Of a stretch of DNA of 64,000 nucleotides, positions 48,933 through 59,864 are shown one piece after another; within the stretch, counting starts at the first letter, position 1; each line of letters opens with the position of its first letter. Source of the DNA: Thuidium tamariscinum (lineage: Eukaryota > Streptophyta > Bryopsida > Hypnales > Thuidiaceae). The notes below the pieces were generated by a model. It saw only the letters and a list, made by a program, of their open reading frames with translations, did no database searches and had not been told where the DNA came from. The stretch lies in NCBI GenBank assembly GCA_947034885.2, contig OX344754.2, positions 4,781,001 to 4,845,000 of the forward strand, given 5' to 3'. Position numbers and translations under genes: made by a program.

Positions 48933-51840
48933 GTTGCCATAGTGGAAACCATCACTGAGTCCCTCCCCCCAAGTAGCAATTTGAGAGGAGACATTCCAGG
49001 CTATAATGTGGGTCCATTGTCGGCAAGGACAGGGGCTGAAATCCTCAGTGACAAATCAAGCGCTTTGAATCATCTACAGCTCAGACAATTCTTTTAGAGC
49101 CCGGCCAATTCTATTTTCGTGTCCCAAATTCCAATCTGGGTCTGGGTAATGCACCTTCCCAAATTTTCGATATCACTGCAGGCCGGCCGAATTAATGTTG
49201 GAAAAGCACGAACAAGTGCGATTCTGGGCTTCATTGCTTTAGAACTATTTGAGAGCAAGCCATTGATTTGAATCCTAACTTAGATTATGTCGAGCTTGAG
49301 GAGAGGTGGCGGCAGAAGAATTTCTTCGTACTCTGAGACCAGAAATACGAACTTGCCTGAGTGTAAAAGGATACTCGGTGTGCATGCGCTTCCGTCGTCT
49401 CCTCGCCCTCCTTGCCATCAGTATTCAGCATTAATTGCAATCTGAGCTTACACTTCTGGTCGGGCCCTGCGACGCACGGGGTTCTCGTCGACCTCTGCGA
49501 TCCTCCCTTCCTTCTCACACGAGCATGCAGGTCACCACCAAGCCCAACCCCGGCCCACTCAGGTTTCTTCGGCTTCTGCTTCATAACATTCAGGGGCAAC
49601 TACCGTAATTAACTTCGTCGTGCATGGGTCGTGCAAATTCAACGTTCAGCAAATCGAAGGGAACTAAGATGAGAAGATCGGACTGGAGATCTACTGAGGA
49701 GGTCTTCTGAGGTTGCTTCAGAGTTTAAGAATTCGGCTTTTCGCATTCTTTCAAGTGCTACAATTCAAGTCGACACTGAATGCTGAGCACTTGTGCTTTC
49801 AGGCCTACTGGATGAAGTGAACAATCCATTATTTTTCCAGGTCAAACCTCATACTCTGCAGAACAGTTGGAGTTCTCAAATTCCTTACTGCAGCACATGA
49901 GCCTCACATGCCTCACCAACAGCGTAATTGGAATGGGACGAACGAAATAATTGTGGAAGTTCATGGAAAGTTGAACAAGCTTGGAGGTCTTGGCCAATAA
50001 TTGCAAAATCTTTACAGAATTTGCAAAAATTCTGGAGTTCAGTCATGCACACAAAAACGGATGGTAATCGTTGAGACATTGCGATGTCCAGAGAAAGAGA
50101 TTTCCGCGATGGCTTACTGGCGGGAATCACCATTAGGGACATTCAATTCCTGTGTCCTGACTAAACATTTGATGAGATGTCTCGAGGTAATTTGCATTAC
50201 CGTTGAAATTGTCCAGGCTTCAATTGGACTCAATGTAAAAACTGTACATCAAATGTCATTCAAATGGATTGAGTTAGGATCGTCATAGGGAGATTGAATT
50301 GGACATTCACGCTTTCAATAGTGTACTCCAGTAACAAGTGGCATGCTTTTGAAAGCATTTTACTCTCTCTCTGTGTGCTTACTGCTCAGGAACAGTCTTG
50401 GAGAAACGGAGCGGACAAATCGCAATTGAAGAATGTTGAGAACGAGAATACTCCGTTTTTTTGCTAAGAGCAGAATTTTCTTGAGCAGAATCTATAGAAA
50501 CGCAGATCTGTAAGACAAATCGGAAGGGCCATTGGAAACTTGTGAGATCCAGAGCAAACGCAAACGCATAGATACAGCCTCGAGCATCGCTAAAAATTTG
50601 CTCAGAATCAATTGAACGCGTGGAAGGAGATGAGGTATGTTGCAAACAATGGTGGATTCAACTTCAGGGGCCAGCCTGTATCTCCTTCATCCAATGTTTG
50701 GTTTCAACAGAATTTGTTGGATTATGTTCCTCTTGGAGTCTGACTAGTTATTGCGGTGAAATTTTCATGCAATTCCAAGTTGCTGTGAATGTTTGGGACT
50801 AGTTTGAAGTTCAAGATGTAGATGTTTTTGGATTAAAGTCATCTGTGGCGGCCTGTTTCTTCTTCATATAGTGTTTGTTTCAAATAAATGTTTTTTGGAA
50901 AAGTTGCACATACCAGTCTAGTTTGTGGTTAAAATTTCACATCAATCCAAGAAGATATGAGTGACTAAGATGCATTTTAGTAGTCTTAAAAGGTTCAACC
51001 TTAAATATGGTTTTTTGCGATTTTCTTTTCTTTTCTTTTTCGACATTTCAATGCCATTTCATAGACACAATGAGTCAACTGAATGATATTTTCTTTCACC
51101 ACCATGTTTCTACTTTGGATTGAAGGCACTTTACTATAATTTCAATTTTTTCCATTTGAATAGGTTTAGAAATCAAAATTCACCTCCAAATGTGTTAGGA
51201 AAATTTCAGCATCTTTTTTCAATACTAAGTCATTATAATCTTGCAATTTATGAAACCAAATGACTCCAAATTTGATTCAAGTCATCTTCAACATGCACAC
51301 TATAAGATTGTATGGTTCAGATTTTTCAAACCTTAATGACATTTTGGACTTTAATAACACTCTGAAAGCAATGATGTTAGTTTAATCCTATACAGACACT
51401 AGAGATCAGAATGCTACAATGGATGACAAAGAATTCTTGCATGTAGGATGAAAGCGCAATTGTTCATCCTTGGAATTTTGTAGAAAAAGAGGAAGCCATG
51501 AATAGTAATTTGGTTTACAATAAATACTTTGGAATTTTTTTAAGTAGAAGACTATCACAAAGGATGATTTCCAAAGACACCAGCCCGTCCTTACCAGGTG
51601 AAACCCCCAAAAGCGGCCTTGGGTTACTAGCCTGCAAACCATGAGAGTCACCCCAGTTCAAACTGAACCAGTGACGACACCAAAAGAAATCCCTGCAACT
51701 TAACTTAGAGATCAAAGATGCGGTACAAGAATTCATTAATGCGTACCGAGGTTGAGCTGGAGTTGCAGTGTGTTAAAATCTGTTAAGCCTCAACCGACGA
51801 TCTTATCGCAGAGAAAATCATCCGGTTGGATACAATTTGA
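48933..51840. other. Less AT-rich conserved block upstream of copy C; function unknown
   Basis: Counterpart of 20184-22539 plus the single-copy version of the segment that is multiplied in unit A. The frame at 50001-50288 and the one on the opposite strand at 49285-49599 look gene-like in length but are broken or different in unit A, so I do not call a gene. Confidence 0.5.
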
Positions 51841-51850
51841 AGCATCTACT

Positions 51851-51975
51851 TTTTTTTTTTTTTTTTGGCACAAATGAAACGGAATTTCATTGCATAAAAT
51901 AGAGTACAACGCCCAGCCACAAGTGGCCTGGGGAGAAAGACCACTAGCCACTTAAAACAAGCCAACGCACAAACA
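51851..51975 (-). mobile_element. 5'-truncated LINE 3' end with poly(A)
   Basis: A run of about 16 T (poly(A) of the opposite strand) is followed by GGCACAAATGAAACGGAATT, typical of the 3' end of plant L1-type LINEs read on the minus strand. AGCATCTACTTTT is repeated on both sides (51841-51853 and 51976-51988), a target duplication of LINE type. Unit A has the uninterrupted site AGCATCCACTTTC at about 27506. Confidence 0.8.
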
Positions 51976-51988
51976 AGCATCTACTTTT

Positions 51989-52877
51989 AGACAGAGAGTC
52001 TTCGTCCACCATGTGCTTATTTAAGGCGTCCGCGTCCTAAACAGAACCTCCGCGTTGTCAGGGCCTCCGCGTTCTGAACAGGGCTCCCGTGTTCAGAACA
52101 GTGCAACCACGTCCTTACGGAGGCAAGAGTCTTCGTCGTGGAGAGCCCAGTTGAAAAGGTAGTTTGAGAACTTGAGTCTCCCCCATTTTCGAAGCTTGCT
52201 GACTCTCTCTCTCTCAATCTTTGCTGGTGGAGGAGGTTTTCATTTTCGTTTGTAGGCGCATAGCGGAGCTGGTTACCTTCGTTTTCTTCCCTTCCCTTGC
52301 TGTGGAGTTGTGAGTCCTTAGTTGCTCCGTGTTGTTGTTGTCCGGCTGATCGATCCATCAAGGAGTCCGTCGATGTGTACGTGGAGAAGCTGCTGGAGCA
52401 GTTTACAATCGAGGCATTTGTTTCCATCGGAGACGGACTCGATCGATCAAGGTCCTGTCACTTTCAGGAGACGGAGTTTGGTTGAAGGAATTTTTCGTTT
52501 GAAGGTGCATAGCTGAGCTGAGCTGGTTACCCTCCTTTTCATTCTTCCTTCAGTTGCACCGTGTTGTTGTTGGCCGGCTCATCGATCCATAGTGGAGTCC
52601 ATCGATCTGTACATCGATCTGTACGTGGAGAAGCTGCTGGAGCTGTTTACGATCGAGGACGAGGCATTGTTTCCACGGAGACGGACTCGATCAAGGTCCT
52701 GTCCCATACATGGAGGAGACGGGGTTTTGGACTAGGAAGTGTGCAACGTAACTTGAGCAAGTAGAGCTCTGATGTTTGCTGCTGCTTCGATATTCATTGT
52801 ACTGTGAGGCTGTGTTTAGACCGTGGCTTTGTGGAGCTCTTCTTCGATCTGACCGTGCGGAAGTACATCCTCGGAAG
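51989..52877 (+). promoter_or_regulatory. Putative promoter and 5' leader exon of gene copy C
   Basis: It ends in the donor CGGAAG|GTGAGA (exon end 52877), identical to that of copy B. Two related modules, at about 52335-52455 and 52561-52700, share GGCTGATCGATCC-type, TGTACGTGGAGAAGCTGCTG and GACGGACTCGATC motifs. In the first, one frame reads VEKLLEQFTIEAFVSI. No ATG opens that frame nearby. It could be a decayed coding exon, an upstream peptide or simple duplication of leader sequence. The transcription start is not fixed. Confidence 0.55.
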
Positions 52878-54779
52878 GTGAGAATAGTCGGTGGCTTTGA
52901 TCGGCAGTTGTTTTGGTGGTTTTCTACTGGCTGGTGAGGTTGTTTTCCTACTACGAAGTAATAGTAGTGAATGATGTTGGGTGCTTTCACGCTTTGAGTA
53001 CTCCAAAAATGAAGTTAGAAAGTGACAAGTTTGCAATCTTGCAACTTGGACACCTGTTTGTGAATAATGGGCTTTGTAGAGTCTATACTTGGGTGTTAAT
53101 TTCTCCATCTTTTTTTCAAAATTTGATAGGTATAGAATGAGGAAACCTACCAAATGGGGTCCTCTTATGGTGAGCCACACTTGCTAAAACACATGGATGC
53201 AATTAAAAAACCAAACTCGCTTTTTATAATTTTGTGCTATAAACTCATTCACTTACAATTGAAAGCGAATACACATTTTTTTCATCTCAAGATTCTTAAA
53301 GTTTTTTTTTAATCATTTTTTATATTATTAAAACAAGATGGCGAATTTCGTCAAAATGGCAAAATTCCATTGGTTTGACACTTTTGATAGTTCAAATTGT
53401 ATAGTCTGAAATTTAAAATTGTCATAGAATTTTGAAATCTATATGCGTTGTAGATATCTCAAATCTATACTTCTTCAAGATATTTTAGACTGTATAGTCT
53501 GAAATCTAAATCTGTTATAAATTTTGAAATTCTATATGTATCTTAGATTTTTGAAAATCTATACCTATCCTAGATGTCAATTTTAGTTCAAATTGCGCAA
53601 TTTGAAAAATGGCATTTGGAATACCGCCATCTTAATGAATTTTGCCATCAAGCAAAAACTTCAAATATTATTTTGAAGGTTTTGAATTTGTTTACAATTA
53701 GATTTTTCAATTATTAAATCTAAAGGTAATCACAATAATGTAAAGTCCGAGTCAAAGAAAATTCACCTTTTGGGTGATTACAAGAAACATTTGCCTTGTT
53801 TTTTGTCCCCAGATTGGTTTTTGACAATTGTATTTTTGTTCATAACTTTTGCATTGTATGTTAATTTCACATGAAACTTGAAATGAAGTGCATGTGAATG
53901 TTTTTGACAATATTTAACATTTTGGAATTTTTTAGAATTATTTTATTATTTCTAAATAGCCTTCAATTGGATGTCTATCTTGGCCATTAGGGGGGACTAT
54001 CATCTTATAGATGGGATGAAAGTGTATTACCTTTGTGCAAGTATAGGAAATCCAATTTCTTTTTCCAAAGATGCAAATGGTTGAAAAGGAGTATGTTGAA
54101 GTTAGGAAAAAAAGTGCTATTTTATTTTGTTATTTTGAATTCTTTTACTATTTATAAAAATTAAACATCAAAGTATCCATTTTTATGATATTTTTCATTG
54201 TGCATAACTTTTAGAGATAAAATTTCTAAAGTCTAGATTGTTAAAGAAATTATGTTTTGAGTGTTCTACAAATTATTCATATTTTATTTTACTTTAGAAA
54301 ATCATTTATTTCAAAAGTCCCAGGACTATTTAAAATAGGCTATTTTGAGGTGAAAGAGGTCTACTACTATTTCTTGGAACAACCCTTGTACACATTTTTT
54401 CAAATTATTTATAGTTTAATCCAATTTTAATTTCTTTATGAATGTCATTTTGAAACAACTTTATTTTGAAGCAATTTGGAAAGATAGTTTCTACATTTCT
54501 TAGTTTTTGCAATGATATTTTTTCAATTTTTTTGAAAAAGATATAGCTTATATATAAATTAGAACTTCCTATTAATCAATTTTGATGTTCTCAATTTTGT
54601 AAATATTCAATACAAATCAAATTTGAGACTAATCATTATAGTATTAGTTCCCTATGTATACAATTTGTATTAGAAATGAAATGTTTGCTTGAAAGTCATT
54701 ATAATTCCTATAGTATTAAAGTGCCCAATTTGAGCTTTCATGATCTATAAATTCCAATCAAAGTTATTTTTTATTATAG
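52878..54779 (+). other. Predicted leader intron of copy C (about 1.9 kb)
   Basis: GT at 52878-52879 and AG at 54778-54779, in contexts conserved with copies A and B. It contains the 311-bp element (copy 3) and the worn transposon end, like the intron of copy A. Confidence 0.6.
53338..53648. mobile_element. 311-bp TIR element, copy 3
   Basis: ATGGCGAATTTCGTCAAAAT at the left, ...TGAATTTTGCCAT at the right; CAAG at 53334-53337 and 53649-53652. Position, target duplication and length are the same as at 196-506, so it is the same insertion event inherited by A and C and absent from B. Confidence 0.9.
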
Positions 54780-54832
54780 GACTAAAGTTTCATTGGAATT
54801 TGTTGTGCGTAGAAGATTTATTAAAGAAGACA

Positions 54833-56658
54833 ATGTCTATGAATTCAAACAATGCAAGTTCTAGTGGAGTGGGTAGTAGCAAAGGACCACCAACTTGTGC
54901 ATGGGTATCCTTGACTTTGGAAGAGCAACTTGCAAATTTCCGGACAAATTTTGAACGCATACTTCGTGAATGCTATTCCATTCTAGTTTTTCCTGGTGCT
55001 GAATCTCTTGAATCCATTGCCAAAGTTGTGAAGGCTTTGAGGATTGATCCGTGGGTGGATATTAAAGGTCTTCTTCGTCGAGGACTAGATAAATATTGGA
55101 CATTAGATGGAGCAACTCCTCTCCATTGGGCTGTATTGATGGATGATAGAACAATGGTACAATACATCTTGACTTCAAAAAAGGTAGACATCGATGCTTG
55201 GAAGGGTCATGGAGTTCATACAGCCTTGAACTATGCTATAGTTGGTGGGAACTGTGACATAGTAGAAGACCTTCTGGAGCACAAAGCTGATGTTCGCATC
55301 ACTAGTACTTCTCGAAAAAGTGCCCTCTTCTACATGGTGCATCACAAGGATTCCATGTTTGGCATCCTCCAAAAGGTTCTAGCCAATAATGTCAATATGT
55401 GTGACAAAGGAAAGAATACAACCTTGCATCATGCAGCAATGGAAGGAGCTATAGATATTGTGAGATATCTTCTCAATCAAGAGGCAGATGTAAATGTGCG
55501 CAATATTATGGAAGAGACTCCACTTCATTTAGCAGCAGAGAAGGGATCTCTAGATGTTGTGACATGTCTTTTGCAACAAAACGCTGATGTTAATGCATTA
55601 AATCTCTTTAGAGTCAATCCATTGCACAATGCAATAGGACATGGAGAAATGAACGTCATATCAATTCTTATGGGACACAATGCAGATGTTCAAGCTTTGG
55701 ATCGTCAGGGGTGGAGTCCACTTTTCTATTCTATAAGGTATCAACATGTTGATGCATTTAATGCACTAATGGCAAATAATGTTGATGTTCACGTCAAGGA
55801 CAGAAGCGGCAATAATGCTCTTCATCTTACTATTCAAGCTAATGATGAAGACGACAACATGATCCACATTGTGAAAGTTCTTCAAGAGCATGATGTCAAT
55901 GCAAATGCCAAGAATATAAGAGAATATTCTCCATTTTTTGCGGCTGTACTTCAAAATCATACAAATGTGGTGAAAGAATTGTTACAAAATAAAGAGAAGA
56001 TAAAACTTATGGATTAATGCAATGGTCATACTGCAATCCAAATTGCATTTGACCATGGCCATGAGCATATCAAAAGAGCACTTTTGGAGTGCGATGACAT
56101 CAGTCGATATGTGAGTGATCTTTATAGAGACCGCCAAGTCTATGTGGATGCTGCCAACGCCATTCTTGTTGGTGCAGCCCTCATTGCTAGCGTTACATTT
56201 GCTTCTTGGCTTCAACCACCGCTGGGCTACACTACTCCTTATGTAGATCTTTCTCCTTCAAGTTCCAACATTAACTATGCGGATGTCAACACAATGTATC
56301 ACTACGGGTGTTTTGGATATTCAACACCCTCTCATTTTATTTTGCCATTGGCACGGTGGTGTTTGGTGCTCGAAGCGTATTGCCAAGGCAGCGAATGTTT
56401 ATTAAGGCCATTGTGGTGAAACTTCACCGAAACTTATTGGTTACATCCATCCTTTTGGCATGTTCGGTTTTTTGTGTGATAATAGCCTTTGGAATTGCAG
56501 GGTCTATAGTCTTGACTCCGACATTAAAGTTTCAATGGTATATGATAGTTCCTACCATTTTTGGAGGGTTGTTATGTTTAGTTAGTTTAGTGTTATTGTT
56601 CAAAAGTATGGTGGAGGATAATTTAGAAGGGAAAAGAGAGATATTTCAAATATTCTAG
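54833..56658 (+). pseudogene. Ankyrin-repeat/PGG gene copy C: nonsense codon at the ankyrin/PGG join plus a later frameshift
   Basis: The frame from ATG 54833 runs 394 codons to TAA at 56015-56017, where copy A has GAA (Glu395). It contains the N-terminal region and nine of the ten ankyrin repeats, ending just before the last repeat and the membrane part. The sequence stays homologous after that, but a T is missing next to 56286 (GGATGTCAAC against GGATGTTCAAC), shifting the frame between helix 1 and helix 2; helices 2-4 continue open to 56658. Compared with copy A, I count about 80 differing residues in the 394 of the ankyrin part and about 10 in the remaining 214. Repeat number is complete, unlike copy B. 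It is a pseudogene as a PGG protein; an ankyrin-only product remains possible. Confidence 0.87.
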
Positions 56659-58782
56659 TTTAACATTTGACGAAGATTTCTTGAATCTTTAGATGTGAAA
56701 ATATAGGATTTCCTCCCTTCTTACCATGATATTATAATGATGTATTTGGATGTTGGCATGGCATTGAACTCAAAAGTTGTAAGACATATGGGATCTTCTT
56801 TAGTATCAACTAATGAATGCAATTCTTTTTGTAGAGAGTAGATGAAGCATTATTTTCTTTCCTTGAAACAAATCTATTGGTTTATTTTTCAAGACAAGTT
56901 TGTCATATGCTTGAAAAATTTCAAATGATTTGAAATTTTACAACATAAAGGAAAATAATACATTGTAGAAAGAATTAAAGAATGATTCAAAATAGTAGAT
57001 TGTTAAGAGTTTAATTATAAAATTGAAAAATGGCAATTTCGATGGTTGTAATGTTGGAATAAACAATCCACATTCAATGATTTCATTTATTTTTTAAACA
57101 CTGAAAATTGAGTTAAATAAAAGAGTTCAAGTATTTTAGGAGAACAAAATCTATTACCGCCTGCAAACTGGAACCCATTATAACTTTTATCTCATTTATG
57201 AAATTGAAATGAATCAAAGATTTCCACATTTATATATATCTATAAAGCTATTTTCAAATTTCTGTTCATGAAAAGAGTGATTTTTTCTTATCTACTCAAA
57301 CTATTCAGCTAAAGGAAAAATTACATATTAAACAATAACTTTTTAATCATATAGTCAAAACTATTGGCTATTAACCGCTAAAGGTGCACACACCATTTTT
57401 TAACAACATAGCGATTTTGGATAGCTTACTATAGATAAAGTTTTTTTTGGTTTTTGGTTTTTGGAACTTTTGCGCAACGTATGCCAAAGGAGTAGCTTTG
57501 AGGCCTAACAATTTTTATAACTTTTGACTACATGGTAAAAAGTTATTGCTTGATATGTTATTTTCATCATTTGGCAAGCAGATTGGATAGATCGGGTAGT
57601 TCATAAAACTTCTTTTTAAATCAATTTTTTAAGAAATTAAATTTGAAATTGATTCTCTAGATTTATATAAAGATTGAAAGCTTTAAATCATTTTATTTTG
57701 ATTTATGGAATGAAAGTTGTAAGGAGTTTTCATTTGAGGGTAGGTATGGTTTTCATAGACTTGATACTTACCTACCTACAAACTAAAAATCCTCATAACT
57801 TCCATCTCATTAATTGAATTGGAATGATTCCAAATTGTCAATGTAAATAAATCCAAAGTATCAATTTCAAATTTTAATATCTTAAAAAATGATTTTTTAA
57901 CAAGTTTTATGAGCTACTTAAGTTGCCCTCTAAATGACAAAAATGACATATCAAGAAATAACTTTTTAACCATGAAATCAAGAGTTATGAAAATTGTTGG
58001 GCCTTGTAAGTAATTAATTATTCACCTTTAGTAAGTAATTTAACACAACTAGGTTCTTATGATTATTTTAATGTAATTCTATGTATAGGTGCTTAGGCAT
58101 AGGTCCACTGTGCTTTCCAAGCAATGGATCTTTTTAGTACCTAAGTGACTCAAAAGTGTAGAATTGGCTCAAAACATAATTTAAAAATACTTTAAGCAAA
58201 ATTATTGGTTAAATATTAATGCCATTGTAGTTTTCCATGAATGTTGGTTTAGACCAAAACTATTGACCTCATCTTATAAAACACTCTTTTCCCTTTCAAG
58301 GAACATAAAAATCGTTCAAACCCATCCTTCTTACCAAAAGTTATAGAAGGATGAAGTTTGATCGCTAATCAGTTCATAAAACTTTATCCATGATTTCTAA
58401 GAGTTTTAGGTTTTGAAATGAGTCGAAAATTTAAAGATAAATTTTGGCTAAGAACTTCTACTAGATTCCTAAATTTTGTTTACTTTGGATGATTTTCCTA
58501 AGTATTCATCCAATCCTAGACTATTACTTCATCCCTCACTAACTTCTACACCTTTCAAGGGTTTATTTGTGAGGACACACTTCTAGCTTTTAGTGAATCA
58601 ACTCTATGAACTCATGATCCTAATTTTCTATTCCTAATCTATCTTAGAGGGGTTGAATTGAACTTGCTTACTTCCTATGTCTCGATCTAACTTTTTGTCA
58701 ATGTGCTATTTTAAGAGATTTTAGGTTTTATTCATTTAGATACTAACTCTAGATTTTTAAATTAATATTAGATTTTCTAATT
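56659..58782. other. 3' flank and spacer of unit C; no gene
   Basis: Collinear with 31712-34155 of B, minus the B-specific hAT-like MITE, and with 3523-6720 of A, minus its insertions. Confidence 0.7.
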
Positions 58783-59861
58783 CACTACAAGAGAATGAGG
58801 TCTTTTAAGTAGTGTCCTAGCCATCATGTGTTTCAAGTAATGTCTTTTAATGCATCCCCGGGGAGGACAATTCCTGTTTTTTAATAACCTAAGTGCGGAA
58901 TATAGGGTACATTTAAATAATCTTAGGTAAAATTTGTAAGAAATTTACATATTAATTAGAGGACATTAAAAGTGGCATGTCCTTTATAAGTAATATAGGG
59001 AACTGAAAAATATGGTCCATTAGAATTTAGGTAGATATAAATTAAGGGCAAAAGAATGGAATCCTAGGAAAAAAATTTAGTAGGCTCAATTAATATTTAT
59101 TGTACTAGTCAGATATAGCTCAAGATATAGGTACTATAGTGTATCTACAGCTCATCTACAGCATATCTTTAAGTCATATCTAACTCCATTGATGTTTGCA
59201 ATCTAGTTGGGTGCAAGAGTTCGTGCTATGAACGACCTCTCTGAAGTTTGGGTAGCACCATGTCGTAGAGTTTGATTTTGTTTTTTCACATGTGATGGAG
59301 GGCATTAGAATAGCATATTTCTGATGTAATTCTTTTATATGAGACATATATTTGTGGTCATAGTTCACAGATGAACTTCATGTCTATGTTTTTAAATACA
59401 TTTTTGTCCCTAAATCTCTTCAATACATTTTCAACCCTAATGTCTTGCTTTTCATGCATGTATTTGTATTGTATTTGTATTCATGCATTGTTATAACTTG
59501 AATCTTTTTTTCTATAAGGTATTTGTTAGTCACCTGTATTCTCATTGTTTTTTTTGTTAGTTTTTTTCCTTACAAAGAAAATAGCCTCTAATATATTCCT
59601 TTGGCCTACATATTATAAGTAATGATAGATATGATAATATGGGAATTTTTTTTGCTTTATGTAATAACAGGGATCCTTTAAATGCTTTCTAGGAGGTAAA
59701 TAGCCCCCCAAAAAATACCCCACCGCCACATGTGGGTCCCCCAAATACACAAGAAGTGTCCCCCCCGAGAATGCATCTTTTAAGTAAAATTTTACTTAAA
59801 AGATGCATTAAAAGACAAGATGTCTAGGACACTACTTAAAAGACCCCATTCTCTTGTAGTG
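58783..59861. mobile_element. CACTA-type foldback MITE, unit C copy, split by a hAT-like element
   Basis: It begins CACTACAAGAGAATGAGGTC and ends ...CATTCTCTTGTAGTG, with ATT/ATC flanks. Net length without the inserted element and its duplication is about 158 bp. The arms carry TTTTAAGTAGTGTCCTAG and its complement. It is the same event as 34156-34295. Confidence 0.88.
58857..59769. mobile_element. hAT-like element (913 bp), CACGGGG family, nested in the CACTA hairpin
   Basis: Left end CCCGGGGAGGACAATTCC, right end ...GTGTCCCCCCCGAG. AATGCATC is duplicated exactly (58849-58856 and 59770-59777). Motifs CCTAAGTGCGGAATATAGGG near the left and CCGCCACATGTGGGT near the right match the elements at 8618 and 13621. 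No transposase frame. Confidence 0.88.
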
Positions 59862-59864
59862 ATC

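Larger units (their letters stand above)
28618..53141. repeat. Tandem segmental duplication, unit B (24.5 kb)
   Basis: Collinear with unit A. It is shorter because it lacks most of the A-specific insertions and the 4-kb stretch corresponding to 23.5-27.6 kb of A, even though it carries the 4.9-kb LTR-type element. It contains pseudogene copy B. Confidence 0.9.

Noticed and set aside
50001-50288. 95-codon plus-strand frame in the conserved block
   Set aside because: The matching region of unit A (about 21270-21490) has indels and no equivalent frame.
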